From assembly GCA_963682175.1 (NCBI GenBank), contig OY821775.1, positions 12,744,501-12,808,500 of the forward strand: a stretch of DNA of 64,000 nt, read 5' to 3'. Numbering within the stretch: position 1 is the stretch's first letter; every line of letters begins with the position of its first letter. The position numbers and the translations under genes are program-made. Under the pieces are notes generated by a model that saw only the letters and a list, made by a program, of their open reading frames with translations, had not been told where the DNA came from and ran no database searches. This DNA is from Triglochin maritima. Taxonomy: Eukaryota > Streptophyta > Magnoliopsida > Alismatales > Juncaginaceae. Of this stretch, positions 33,156-45,550 are shown piece by piece.

Positions 33156-33277
33156 CAGGTATTTAACTGATGTTATCCAAAATAAATCTGGTGTATTGTG
33201 TCCCCAAAATACATGTCAGGTATTTAACTGATGTTATCCAAAATAAATCTGGTGAATTGTGTCCCCAGAATACATGT
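33156..33277. repeat. 61-bp tandem duplication
   Basis: Two copies, starting CAGGTATTTAACTGATG at 33156 and 33217, differing at a few bases. It follows the SINE-like fragment directly. Confidence 0.85.
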
Positions 33278-33596
33278 CATCCGAGTCTATTAGCAGTTCG
33301 TTCACTTTATTTGCTGTGGGTGCAACCGCCTTCTTGGTATTAGGGAGTTACCTTGTTGTAATGTTAGGATACATGTATCATTTGCAATTTTTTACAGGGT
33401 TTAGATCATGGGATTTAGAATGGCAAGATTCACAAATAAAGTGATCTATTTTTTTCTTCCTTGTTTAAATAAGCATTTCAATTTCAAATAACGTGTAAAA
33501 CATTTTAAAAAGTATTATTCTCAATGATCACATCAGGAGTATAATGTTAGCATTTAGACCAATTTGACTTGATTAAGGTTGGATGAGGTCATATAA

Positions 33597-34022
33597 GAGC
33601 ATCCCTTAACGCAGAAAAACTTCGGTCATCTGAAGGTCGTCCCACGGTCGTGAATAAATTTTTTTTTTGGGTGAAAAACTTCGTTTGAACGACCGGGTCG
33701 TCAAATATTTTATTATTTTTTGATTTTTTTTTGTTTTTGTTTTGAGTTTTTTTAAATTTTTTTTTCCGAAAATACGTTTTATAATTGTTTTGATTTTTTA
33801 GAATTTTTTTTATATTTTTTAAATTTTTATCAAAATGGACCCCGAAATGATGTGGATGAGAGATGTAATAAGTTGTTGTGGGTTGTGGTTAAGAGATGAA
33901 TAGTGTAGGAAAGAAAAGAACGTGGGTTGAGGAAAGACAAAGCTAATGTGGAGGAGAGAGAAAGCTGATTTTGAAGAGAGAGAGCTGATGACCAGGTCGT
34001 CCAGGTCATGGTTAGTGATGCT
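33597..34022. mobile_element. MITE-like element, GAGCATCCCTTAAC type
   Basis: Left end GAGCATCCCTTAAC and right end GTTAGTGATGCT are imperfect inverted repeats; GGTCGTCC/GACGACCTGG words lie just inside both ends. The interior is T-rich and then has GAGAGAGAG purines. Target duplication unclear. Superfamily not assigned; Harbinger-like is possible. Confidence 0.5.
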
Positions 34023-34744
34023 ATGAAGACGAAACCTGGGTCTATTTTACATCCTGAAGTCCTGTAATATTCCAACCTTTGCATGCTTTTTAATGGCAGC
34101 ACATTTTCTAACAAGCTATGGGAATGTAAATGGCTCACGGGCATCCAAGTCTCACGTCTTGTCTCCAAGATGGGGCTCTCTCTATCTGAAAGATCACATC
34201 AGAGTGATCAGACTATCAGAGTTTGGCTGGTACAGTATAGTGTAGTGATAGCGAGTCGATATTTTAGTATACAACCAGGAAGGAGGCAATGTTTAGGTGT
34301 CCTGAGAGTTATTCTTTTGTTTTTTAAAATCCCACAGGAAGAATACAAATATCAAGCTTACTAGTTACTACACCCTCCTGCAACATGGAAATCTTAAAGG
34401 TTAGATGACAAAAGAATTGAAGTCAATTTCATATCTTTACCGAATACATTGATGTGAATTTATATGTATATAAGCACCGACTGTTGATGGGAGAGCAACA
34501 TATGGATGCGTCATCTGTTTTTAGTATGAGATCAAGTTCTAAATGACAAAAGAAATGTCAATCAAATAAAGAGTGAAAATTCGAAGTTGTCCTGCCATCA
34601 GCTGTACACCGTGAGGCCCAGGCTAGAATAACACTAGTCGTGTAAAACGAGTTCAGATAAATTCAGATTGTTTGGCTGTTTGAATGTCTAACCACCTCGC
34701 TCTGCTCAAAACAAAAATTCACTTAAGCAAACAATTCAAAATTC

Positions 34745-35080
34745 TGGATGGTGCTCTCGCCTAAGAGCTCCCTTTAACGAGTGCTCTTTTTCAGGGCGCC
34801 GAGGCCAGCCGCTCGTTTTATCAAAAATATTAATATATTAATTTTCAAATATTTTTTCTTCAAATACGTTTTTTATTTGTTAGGAATTTTTTAGAAAAAA
34901 AAATTAACTTAAGATTGACTTCCAAATGATGTAGAGAGAAGAGAATATAAGGTGTTTGAGGGATTTTAAAGTATGTTTAAGAGAATTTTGGAGATGAGTG
35001 AGTTGATTTGAGGTGACAGAAAAAGAAATTGACATGACTTGGAGAAACCAAAACACCCATAATAGCTTGAGTGTTGTTAT
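34745..35080. mobile_element. Possible second MITE related to the one at 33597
   Basis: Starts near GGTGCTCTCGCC and has AAATACGTTTTTTATTTG and AATGATGTAGAGAGAAGAG in the same order as AAATACGTTTTATAATTG and AATGATGTGGATGAGAG in the element at 33597. Ends not resolved. Confidence 0.35.
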
Positions 35081-35109
35081 TGATGACCTTGTTTTAGCAC
35101 ATAGTTGCA

Positions 35110-36303
35110 CAATTATGGTTCAAGTGACTTTCATTGCCCAGATTCTGTCGGATTGTGGATGTGACTTCCACTTACTCTAGGTGTACCATTTAGTTCTTGT
35201 TGGTTACAACTCTACACCATTTGTAATTACCTATCTTGAAATCTGAGTAATCTTGATCATGTCCATTGTAAGCAAGCTTGGTTTATGAGTTGGATGAGAC
35301 GGTTCAGAAAAAAAATGAATTAAATTCACTTCAATCATTCCCTAGCAATTGTAGGACATTAATTGCTTAGTTGTGAACTTGATAAAAGTCCATCAAAAAG
35401 CTAGCCCAATATGTAAATTTGCGAGCCCCATATTGAATCGAGGTATCAGTGGCTGAAATGTCCACTATCAAACAACCACATGCAATGTTAGTGTCATCCA
35501 CAAAGTTGTTTGCCATATCAGACTTTTTTCTTTTCTTTCCTTTTTACGTTCTAAGTAAATAGGGAGATCCGTGACAGTGAGGAGGGCTTGACTTCTTTCA
35601 AGTAGGTTGTCTAAGAATGTGAAAAAGACAACGGACCCAGATTGTATTGAGATCTCACGGTGGCCCTTCCAGGGGACATGTTCATGCTGGTTTGGTTTAG
35701 ACGGGGACTTCAGAGAAGAAGCAACAGCAAACTACTGTGTCGTCTTACATCTTCAGCTATACTCTTGTTTGTGGGCTGGCAAGATCTGAATCTTAGCATG
35801 CCATGAATTAGATAGATACTTCACCTTCAGAAAACTAGACATATTTTTGTTGGATTAGATAGAATCTTTGTCATACACAACTCCATTTCAAATTCAACAA
35901 AATTATGCACAGTATAGAGTAGTGATGCCCTTGATTCCGTATACATATCACATCCTTGAAAGTTGAAACTACAATACATCCAAAATTAATCAACATCCAC
36001 AAATAAGCTTTTCCCAACATGCTCACCACTAACAACAAACCACCCATCATTATCGACCAACTCACCTTTCATCCCCTAATTAGAAACCATTGACATCATC
36101 CACCCCAAACAATGGCAGCAAAGTAAACAAACTACTAATATAATCCTGGGAAACATAATCTCCCTTACTTCCCACACACCACAATGACACACCTCATCTT
36201 AACCATCCTAATCCATTCATTATTTTTACCCCCACCCCAAAACTTATAATACAATAAACACTTCTTATCCTAATTAAAAAATTAACAACACCAATCCAAA
36301 TAA
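35110..36303. other. Flank and probable 3' UTR of the polyamine oxidase gene
   Basis: No gene or element termini recognised. The final about 250 bp next to the stop codon are pyrimidine- and A-rich on the plus strand, fitting a plant 3' UTR read from the minus strand. Confidence 0.5.
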
Positions 36304-37725
36304 TCACACCAGCTTGTAAAACTCCAGCAACCTATCAGCCTCTCTAATCCCACTAAAATACGCCCCGTGAGTGGTCGAATAATGCGTCCGGTGCGTCGCC
36401 TCTCCGGCAAACATAACCTGCGGGCACGCCCCTCCACGTGGCAAAGGCTCAGCCATCAGATCGAGATCTTCCCCGCTTGATCCAACGGCCACGTAGCTGT
36501 AAGATCCCAGGAACAACGGGTCATTTCCCCACCCACTCCTCAGGATTCTCTTAATCTTCTGGTTTCCGATTCCCGGAAACGCAAATCCGTCGAGCGTTGA
36601 GTGGATTCCGTCGATGACACAATCATCGTCCGAGATTTCCTCCAACGCCGTCGCTTCTTTACCGACGAGCCACGATAGGAGCACGTCTGAGCCTTCGTAG
36701 ACCGGGCAGATGGACGACGTCCGTCGGATCCACCACGGGATCTTCGAGACCGGACGACTGCCGTTAAACGCCAGTTGGAGGTACGGGAACGGGGGATCAT
36801 CTTGACTTGTGGTTTCTCTCTCCATGAATAGCTTGTTAACGACGCCGAATCCTAACCGTCCGATTGCGTCCTTCTTGAACGCCGGCAACGGCGGGGAGAA
36901 TAGAAGCCCCTTCCCGGCCTTCAGCACCCCGAGAGACACCGTCACTATAACGTGGTCCGCCGGCAAAACGGATCCGTCACTAAGGTGGACTTTAACAGGC
37001 TTCTCATCAGACGGTCGAGGAACCTCCACGTCCCACTCGATCTCGTCGACTTTCCTCCCGAGCTGGAGCACGCCGGGAGGAAGACACAAAGCGAGGTGTT
37101 CGATAACCCGCGAGTAACCTTTCGCTATCGTGATCTCCTCCCCGGGGAACTCCCGGTACTCGCTCTCGGCCACCAAATCGAGCTCATCGAGCTCATCGGC
37201 GCCGGTATACGTCCTCTCGATATTCTCGTAAACCCCGAAAACAGCCTCCTCGAGGCTTCCATCAGCGCCGGAGCTCCGGCGGTGCTCCTCCAGACCACGC
37301 CGGAGCAAACCGCCGACGCTAACATCGCTCAAGTCGGACCTCCCATTTTTGGCGGAGCTGGTGAGGGACTTGTGGAGGGAGGAGAGATTTGCAGTTAGGG
37401 TTTCGGGAACGCCGCCGCCGCCTTCGGAGACGGTGACGGGGGAGGTGGGGAAGCCGTCCATGCGCTCCCACGGGGTGGGGGAGGTGAGGGCATTGAGGTC
37501 GACGGCGAGGGAGTGGATGGGGCTTCCGCCGATTCCGTGGATCCACGTGGCACCGGTCTCGACTCCAACGCCGGCGAAGGTGGTGGAGAGGATGCGGCCG
37601 CCAATGCGAGGGGAGGCTTCGAGGACGAGGAGGCGGAAGGAGGTGTGGAGACGTCGGGCGGCGGTGAGACCCGCCATGCCGGCGCCGACGATGACCACCG
37701 TCGGTTTCGGATCCTCCGCCACCAT
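36304..37725 (-). CDS. PAO5: Polyamine oxidase, PAO5-like, intronless
   Basis: FAD-dependent amine oxidase that back-converts polyamines such as spermine and thermospermine, producing H2O2; Arabidopsis PAO5 is cytosolic and also lacks introns. 473 codons from ATG at 37723-37725 to TAA. An N-terminal Rossmann motif VIVGAGMAGLTAARRL is followed by RIGGRI and GATWIHGIGGSP. The centre has RTYTGADELDELDLVAESEY and FPGEEITIAKGYSRVIEHLA, then DHVIVTVSLGVLKAG, the KIPWWIRRT segment and GSYSYVAVGSSGEDLD, and the C-terminal FAD block MFAGEATHRTHYSTTHGAY. No signal peptide or obvious peroxisomal SRL-type end, so cytosol is likely. It is shorter than Arabidopsis PAO5 (about 533 aa), mainly in variable central loops. 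The gene is GC-rich compared with its surroundings and is the only intact, complete gene here. Confidence 0.95.
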   Translation of the reverse strand: MVAEDPKPTVVIVGAGMAGLTAARRLHTSFRLLVLEASPRIGGRILSTTFAGVGVETGATWIHGIGGSPIHSLAVDLNALTSPTPWERMDGFPTSPVTVSEGGGGVPETLTANLSSLHKSLTSSAKNGRSDLSDVSVGGLLRRGLEEHRRSSGADGSLEEAVFGVYENIERTYTGADELDELDLVAESEYREFPGEEITIAKGYSRVIEHLALCLPPGVLQLGRKVDEIEWDVEVPRPSDEKPVKVHLSDGSVLPADHVIVTVSLGVLKAGKGLLFSPPLPAFKKDAIGRLGFGVVNKLFMERETTSQDDPPFPYLQLAFNGSRPVSKIPWWIRRTSSICPVYEGSDVLLSWLVGKEATALEEISDDDCVIDGIHSTLDGFAFPGIGNQKIKRILRSGWGNDPLFLGSYSYVAVGSSGEDLDLMAEPLPRGGACPQVMFAGEATHRTHYSTTHGAYFSGIREADRLLEFYKLV

Positions 37726-37763
37726 CGCCGGTGAGTTTTGTGTGGTGGGAAGGGAGGAGTGGG

Positions 37764-37770
37764 ATTTATA
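37764..37770 (-). promoter_or_regulatory. Candidate TATA box of the polyamine oxidase gene
   Basis: TATAAAT on the minus strand about 40 bp upstream of the ATG. If used, the 5' UTR would be only about 10 nt, so a site further upstream may be the real one. Confidence 0.35.
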
Positions 37771-37859
37771 CGGTGGGGTGTGGGGGTAGGATGGTAATTT
37801 GGTGTGGGGGAAAAAGACGAAGCGATCCTTTTCTGGGTGTTCACGAGAGCTGATGTCAC

Positions 37860-38733
37860 TGCGTCAGCAACTCTGCTGGAGATGTTGGATTTGGTATGGA
37901 ATGACTAATGAGTGAGTTATTATTGTTTCTTGTCCTTCTCTGATTTGTTTTTCGTAAGGGTGCATAATTTTGTGAGTTATCATGTTTTTTAAAGTAACAA
38001 TCTGTTATATTTTAAAAGTTTTTGATATGACTAGTTAAAATTATTTACTATGATCCAGAGCAAAGATTCAAAAGGTTACAAGCTGATTAAGTTTTTTTTT
38101 GATAATCATGTTAATATTAATTAGTTAAGAGATGCATCGCGGAACCACAGGTCGGCCGTCTATTGGAGCCCAATGTTAATACAAAAACTTAAAAAGATTT
38201 TTTTATTATAAGTTGGTTACTTCATTGAAATAAAAATCTCCTTGTCATGATCCACAACAAGGAGTAGAGTCTAACATAGTATTTACTTCTCTACGAGGTT
38301 ACAAAAATCATACATATCAACCCTCGATAACAAACAAATAGGTCAAAGCAACAACTGAGAAAGCTAGAAAAAACTATTTTACAAGAACTTAAAGGTCATT
38401 TCTCCACACAAAAAAACCCGACACTGCGACTAAAATCAAAAAAGCGGATGCAAGAAGCACAACAAGGCAAGATGTCGTCATCTCTAGGATTAATCAAACA
38501 CAAGCTCGGTGATAGACCAACATGCTTCTATTTACAACCCATTACTAACAATAATTAGAAAAAATTTCTGACCGACTATCAAATAATGATTGCCTAAGTT
38601 GATGTTCACAACCCATTACTCATCTGACCAACAAAGACGATACTTTTCAAAGATATATTATTTGGAATCAACCCACCACTAAGAATCATTCTGATCAATT
38701 CAAGTGAGGTTCGTTTGCCGTTCAACCTAAAAT
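37860..38733. other. Upstream region of polyamine oxidase, no feature recognised
   Basis: AT-rich DNA of presumed promoter and older unclassified repeats. Confidence 0.4.
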
Positions 38734-40489
38734 AGTAACGTTCCGAAATAGTAAAAATTTTAAAACAAATAACAATAGAATTACAATCCAAAAGAGTAAG
38801 ACCACTACTCATATATATCACCAAAGATGCACCAAAATACAATAGAATTTGTCAAAAGTATGATTACATCAAAAGATGTCAACTACAAGTACACACAACA
38901 CATGTAATCATAAATTACCTAAAAAGATAGACAGCAGGATCCAGTCCCGGGTGCTCCTCCGCCGTCACCACCTCCTACCGCGGTTCACGGCCAGAAATGC
39001 AAACATAAAACTATGTCTAAGTTTCCATAATAAAAACATGTATGTCAACCCCCTAACAAATATATGAACCAACAACAACATGACATGATACAAAATGCAA
39101 CAAATATAAAACATCACCCCTTTTCTCCTCCATCTCACAACAAACCCCACACCACTCGTGCACACAAGGCACCTACCGGAACATTGTCGGCCAACAAATC
39201 CCGTCTCACAAGGACAGTCGCTCTAGAGCTCAGAATCACTCCATAGAACCACAACTCGCTCTGTAGAGCCAACACCAACCGCTATCTGGTCGGTCTGTCC
39301 TTTTTGTTGCCCCAAAAGGATCAGTGAACCTGTTGCCCTCAAAGTCGATCACACACCTCAAAACACAAAACATAGTAACAATGGTCGACCGAACCAAGCA
39401 TACCGGTTGACCGACTCCCTCAAGAAACATGCAAGGTTCAACCGTCACCTAGCCGATCGAACGAAAACCAACATCCAACGGTCGAACTAAAGTCATCGGC
39501 GGTCGACCGTTTAGATGGTCAACTCCAGGTTCAACTAACAAAACGACCAATCAGTCGAACAAATGGTCACAAAGCGGTCAACCGTTTTGAAGGTCTACGC
39601 CCCAACATTATTAATAATAAACATCCCAACGGTCGAACGAAAATGGGACCCGGTCGATGGAAAACAGGGATTTCCAACGTTTCTTCTCAAGTCCACAACT
39701 AGTCGAACAGACTTTAAGTGAACTTAAGCTATTAGTTGAACAAGTCTCTAGGCGGTCGACCGTTTTGAATAGTCTAGGCCCCAACCAACTTGCTACAGGT
39801 GAAATCGGACGAACTGGTCATCAAGGAGGTTGACTGTTTAGATGGTCTATACCCCCAACCGACTCACCAACAGTGTCATCGGTCGAACGGCAAAGGGGAC
39901 ACGTTTGACCGATAATATAAGAGTTCACCTAGAATGCTTAACAAAGGCATCGTTCGACAGGTGCAAGGCAGAAATCCGCATTTACACTAGCATCGGTTGA
40001 CCAAGGCACACGTCGGTCGACCGTTATTCAGCAGAATCTTGTTGTTCAGCAACCTCCGACGAGCCTAAAGACCACCGTCGACTAAATCCACCACTCACAT
40101 ACCTCGGGTGACTATTAACGAGAAGTTTGACATACCTTTAAGGCTTGAAGAAGCCTTCAAAGGTTAACGATGAACACCTTCGCATGATAAACCTTATCTC
40201 CGACGAACTTCACCCGAGCAACGATCACCACTCCTCCGGCAACCGCAACCGCAGCTCCTTGCTCTCCGATCACCCAACCTCACCGAGCTTCAGAGAGCTT
40301 GAGAGAGAGAAAATTAAAGAGTGAGAGGGAGAGTGACGAGTGAGAGAGAGAGAGGGATACCATTAAATACCTATCAAAACACCCTTCACCAATCACAAGC
40401 CACCATCTCATCAACCCCAAATCCTTCCTTAAACCCTCGTTGGCCACCTAAACACAATTAAGCCCATAATCCACCATTAGGATCTAACA
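38734..40489 (-). repeat. Solo LTR, family A copy 2
   Basis: About 1756 bp. Read on the minus strand it begins TGTTAGATCCTAATGG (40489) and ends with GTAACGTTCC-like sequence inverted at 38734; the last dinucleotide is mutated. Exact CGGTCGACCG at 39753 and 40014, many GGTCGAACG/GGTTGACC variants between. The GCTCCTC...CGGTTCACGG stretch at 38950-38990 aligns with the inverted 32450-32500 part of copy 1. Flanks AAAAT and AATAT could be a damaged target duplication. Confidence 0.72.
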
Positions 40490-40687
40490 AATATGATATG
40501 CAACCTTATTCGACAACATCTCTGTGAGATTATAATATAGAAGTCGGTATACTTTTTTTTGTCAAGTTGATTATCTTATTCCTGAGATGACAAAATTTAC
40601 AAAGGAATTGTATTCTTTTTAAAGTGAATGTACGGGGTACCATATGTATTACCAATTTCATTTACATTGTTGAGGACTTAGGTTATT

Positions 40688-42712
40688 TGTGAAATCCTTA
40701 AACCCTATTAGTGGACTATTCGAGTTTAGTGGGGGTATGGTGTGGTTTGACTTGGTAAGAGAGAGGATGCATGGTGGGTATGGTGGGGTGGTTGTGGTTA
40801 GACGTGGGAGTATGGGAGGGGTATGGGGTTGCTGTGGTTTTGGTTTTCATAGAAGACCACCTCACCTTCCTTCCTCTTTTCTTCTTCTTCTTCTTCATTC
40901 CTTTCTCACTCCAAGCACCCATCCCTCTCTTCCTCAGTTTCGCGATCGTCGGAGGTGGAGGGAACGATTGAGGCGTGGGAAGAGGTCGATAGAGTTGTAG
41001 CCTCGAGGCGTGAGGCGCGTGGAGTTTGACGCGAGGAGGACGTTCAGAGGTTGCTGACTGGAGGTGCACGTTGTGCGAGCGGAGCTCCGGCGAGTCTTCA
41101 TCAACCTAAGGGGTATGCCAAGTTTGATAGTTGCATTTTGCTCACGCCAGTGTGTATGAGTCTTTGCTCGTCACCGGAGGTCGAAGACTTCGTCGGCGAC
41201 GAGGGCAGCAAGATGTACCTGGCAAGGCCAGGTAGTTGCCGGTGATCGATCGATCGGTGCATGTTTGCAGTCGACTGGTCTTAGTGTAAATTCCCTATCT
41301 TAACCAACCATGATCGAACGATGCCTCACGGCGGTCGACTGATTGTGCTTATGTTGGTGGGTCGGAGAAGTCTGTTGTTTTTTGGTCGAATGAGTCTTCT
41401 TTGTGTTCCACCGTTGCTATGCAATTTTGAACTGGACCGGGCATTGACCACCTAAACGGTCGACCGTCCATGACTTGGGTCCGACCGGTAACTTAGGTAT
41501 ACTGAATGTTGGGTCGACCGATTGGATATCGGTTCGACCATTTATGACTAGATGTATATAGGTTGCCCCTGTTATTTTTGGTCGAACATGCCCTCCGAGC
41601 CGTTCGACCTTTGCCTTGATTTTGATTTAGTCTGGATTTTGACCATGTAGAGGTCGATCGATTTCTACCTTTTGTTTGACTGTTGGGGCTTAGGTTGTGA
41701 GCCCATAGTTCGACCGTTTGTAGGTGTCTGATCGACCGGTTTCTTAGAGAACGGTAGAACGGTATACCTTTTCGGTCGACCGTTTGGGCCTAGAATTGAA
41801 TCCTTATCCTTGTGGAGTGTCATCTTTGTCCACGTAAACTCGTGTCCTCGCCTAACGCGTGAGCTGGTAGGTGAAGGTGGGTGCGTTGATTGTGCTTTCC
41901 CACGGACCGCCGGGTGGAAGAGTGTGGATACTTGGGGCGTGTCACCACTGTATATTAGACTGTGGCACAATATATGCTTTACTTGACTCATTTAGAGTAG
42001 TAGCTTTAATGGATCACAGATCCCAATGCACGATATTGTACAACTTGGTTGGGCACCTGCTGAGTGAGTGGACCGACCTGAGCGATGACTCCGTCGGGGT
42101 GGTGTTGACCACGAGTTTCAGATATGATACTACTGACGCGGAAGTGCGGACGACCCTCACCGAACCCCTGATTGGTATAGTCGTGTGTGGGGGTGCGTTG
42201 TGTACTGTCTGTAAGACCGTATGTGCCTACGGTAGGTCTCTGAAGGAGGCATGTTGATGTTGTGGGACAGATGTCCCGATTTTACTCTTGAGGGGATTAT
42301 TTTTCTTATTGCTGATGACATGACATGTCACTAGTATGATAAGTTTATTGTATTGTACTATTGCATTTCATATAGGAGGACTTGGTATACGAGGTTTCCT
42401 TCTAGAAACTCAGGCATTGTTGTCACATTTGCATTTCAGGACATCTGTAGGTGCTGCTGGGTGGTGAGTATGGTGACTGTGGGCGACGTATTTTGGAACC
42501 AGGATCCTCTCGTCTGACTTTGAGGTCGTCGTGATTACTTTCGTGTATCTCTTGTTGTATTTGATGTAATCATGTTGTGTTTGACAAACTCTGATGTCAT
42601 GGTGCATCATACTCTTATTATATTGTATGAGTAATGTTCCCGCCTTGATGATCTTATTTGTGGTGAGTTTTTATTTGAAATTTTAAATTTTTCGTTGTTT
42701 CGAGACGTTACA
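40688..42712 (+). repeat. Solo LTR, family A copy 3
   Basis: 2025 bp from TGTGAAATCC to GACGTTACA with a perfect 5-bp duplication TTATT (40683-40687, 42713-42717). Exact CGGTCGACCG at 41457 and 41773, with many variants. Opposite in direction to copy 2, which ends 198 bp away. No internal retroelement domain left. Confidence 0.85.
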
Positions 42713-42717
42713 TTATT

Positions 42718-43610
42718 GATTTGGCTTTTCAAGTACCAAGATGAACTCAAAATTGCAAACACCGAATCGTCAAGATACCTCAGTATTGCAGTCGCTAATT
42801 CAACCTTTTGGGGGAACGAAAAAATGAAACTCCATAACGTTACATGTCGCCGCATATCATACGAATATTTGTAAATGCTATCTCAAGAAGAAGAAAAGTC
42901 CAATTCTTTTTCAAACATGCATGCATACAAACATGCATCATGCATGCAACGAAAATTAGGTTCGCATGTAATTTACACGAGAAACTAATTCTCGCATAAA
43001 GGTAACATAGGTTTGCATGTATAAAGTCACTAACTTACAAGCATGGCTCATGTAATCATGTGATTCCTGAGATTATGCACTTGTACTAACTTTATTTTGA
43101 AAGACTGCCTTCAGCAAGGTTAAGTTAATATTTCATTCAAGGAGACGATAATGTTCTTTATTTTTTGACTTTTAGGAAGCAAGCTACATGTCTATTTGTT
43201 AACCGCTACTAATTTGTACCTTCTGTTTGGAAGACGCAAGATGCGTTTAAAAACCTTATCTAGTGGAACCTTTCAGTAAGAAATCTCACTTAATTATTTC
43301 GGTACTCTGCATTTGTATCCCGGGACACCAACGCAATTTCTCACCCATCTTCCCACGCACAGCTGACGTGGCTGACACGTGTGGGAAGCATGGGTTGAGT
43401 TGACAAGTTTTGTTTGTTTTGTAACGTCTCAATAAAGTTACAAGGAGAAAACTGGGTTGGTAGGATTTTCTTTTTTTTCCATGTTAAGCGTTAAGATGAG
43501 ATTTGGGTTTAAGTACACAATTTAACCAGTTATAAATGTGCACTTTGACCATTTAGGGAAATCAAACATGTCAATATACGGTTAATACAAGGAACCAATC
43601 TTTAACATCT
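42718..43610. other. AT-rich stretch without recognised gene
   Basis: Contains a run of CATGCATG/ACATGCAT words near 42917-42960, and at 43238-43314 a segment that recurs inverted at 56735-56806. A GACACGTGTG G-box-like word occurs near 43375. Nothing else supported. Confidence 0.4.
43238..43314 (+). repeat. Dispersed inverted repeat, left copy
   Basis: TATCTAGTGGAACCT, AAGAAATCTCAC and TAATTATTTCGGTACTCTG follow each other here and, in the same order on the minus strand, at 56735-56806. Confidence 0.75.
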
Positions 43611-43659
43611 ATTTATCCCATATTTCTCTTTCTTCTCCCATTTTTTCGTTTTCTCCGTC

Positions 43660-44420
43660 CCATTTTTCTCACAATGTATAGGGTAATTTCAATAATAATG
43701 TAGGGCAATTTCAATAACAATGTATTAATTAATGAGTTACATAAAATTAGGTTTTTTAATTTAATACGATGGGGTGTTTTCGTTAGTTTTGGGGGAGATA
43801 TATAAATTTTATAGTTTGTCATCATGTTGTTGTGGAAGATATTTTTTGGAAGGTAGACTTGACAACAAATTGTGATATTGTCACAGCGTAGGTTTGGCAA
43901 ATGGAATAGAAAATTGAGTATTTTTCAAAAATCACTTGGGGTTATTTTAATAATAACTTGGGATATTTTCATAAGTAACTTGGATTATTTTTTGGGGTTG
44001 TCGTGGAAGATGTTTTTTTGGAAGAAGACTTGATAACAAATTCGTATATTCCTACAATGTAGGTTTGACTAATGAAATAGAAAGTTTGGTTTTTTTAGTA
44101 ATAACTTGGGGTTTCTTCGTTAATAACTTGGGGTTGGGTGTTTTTGGGGCAATTTCCATAATGATGTTTTTTTTGTTATAGTTAAGCATAGGTAGTGGTA
44201 TATCTAATAACAGTTTGGGGTATTCTCAAAACTTAACTTATGTTTTTGGCTAATGAAATAGGAACTTGGGATATTTTCACCAATAGGTGGGGTTATTGTC
44301 ATTGGTTTTGCTGAGTGGTATAAACAACTTCATTCTTGGAGGGGTATTTTTAGTAATACATTGTGGGTATTTTTAATAACAATTTAAGGTATTTTCGTAT
44401 TGTAAGTTAGTGTGGGGGTA
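43660..44420. repeat. Degenerate phrase repeat (TAATAACTTGGGGTATTTTC type)
   Basis: Irregular diverged units around AATAACTTGGGGTATTTTCA, with GGGCAATTTCAATAATAATG variants at the left. No constant period. Confidence 0.5.
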
Positions 44421-44869
44421 ATTAGGAGGTCGAGATTTTTTCAGTATCAGTAATTAGGACAATTTTGAGAGTTGTTCTTCAATCTGTTCATTAATTTTTT
44501 ATTTGAATTTGGTTGTAGAGGTTGATACTTTGAGTTAATTTTTAGTATTAATACTCCACAGGCTGGAAAAAATGGAGGAGTACACCCACAGTATTCTCAC
44601 TTTTATTCATTGGTAAAAAGACGCCAAACAAATGAGAGCTCCTCACAAAGATCTTTTCTCGACAACATCTTTTGGCCACATATTGCAAATGGAGAACATT
44701 ATAGTGAATGACGAGTTGTTACGAGATTTAATAGTGTGTGTTTCGATCAGATGAAAATCCTTCATTAAATTACCTTACGAGTTCCATGCATACCAGGGCA
44801 ATTTAACATATATAAAATGGTAATTCCATGTATCTGTAAGGGCAATGCCATCTATAAGAGTAATCCACC

Positions 44870-45545
44870 GTGGAGAGTAAATTCATGTAGATACAAAGGT
44901 AAATCGATGTAGAGGATATGATAAGTTGAATTCAATAGTAGGGGAACACAAATTAAATAGAAGGGATGGTAGATTGGGTTAAAAGCTAGTTCCGCTGGGG
45001 GTAATTTGTTTTTGTAAGACGAGTAAGTTGGAGTAAATAAAATGAATTTAATGTTGGTTCGCGGGGGTAACCCTGAATGATAGGTGTGGTAAGTTGAATT
45101 CAATAGCAAGGTAATTGGTAATAAATGAAAGGATATGGTTCGTGAGAGTAACCCTAATTGATAGACGAGATAAGTGGAAATCAATCGCAGGGTAACCCTA
45201 ATTCATATCCAATTTCTAGGGGATAGGTTGAGGTAAACTAGTTGTGGTAGGGGGTAATTTGATTAAATACGATGGGTAACTAGGATTAATAAACTGTATT
45301 AAATGATGGTTAATTGGGGTAGCCCTCATTGATGGACGGGGTAAATTGAATTCAACAGCAGGGTAAATCTAGTAGAATGTAGCAGGATAAATCTACCAAG
45401 GTAATCATAATTGGTTGACAGAGTAAGTTGAATTCAGTAGCAGAAGTTAGTTGAATGCAATAGTAGGGTAGCCCTAAATAAAAAGACAGAGTAAGTGGAA
45501 TTCAATGGTAGAGTAACACTAATTGATAAATCCAATTCGTAGGAT
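44870..45545. repeat. Degenerate phrase repeat (GTTGAATTCAATAGCAGGGTAA type), left part
   Basis: Repeated GATAAGTTGAATTCAATAGC, AGGGTAACCCTAATTGATA and related words in roughly 60-90 bp units. The array is interrupted by LTR B1 and continues at 50047. Confidence 0.6.
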
Positions 45546-45550
45546 ATATG

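Noticed and set aside
37349..37859. Several overlapping open frames around the start of the polyamine oxidase gene
   Set aside because: Low-complexity Pro/Arg/Ala translations of a GC-rich true exon in other frames.
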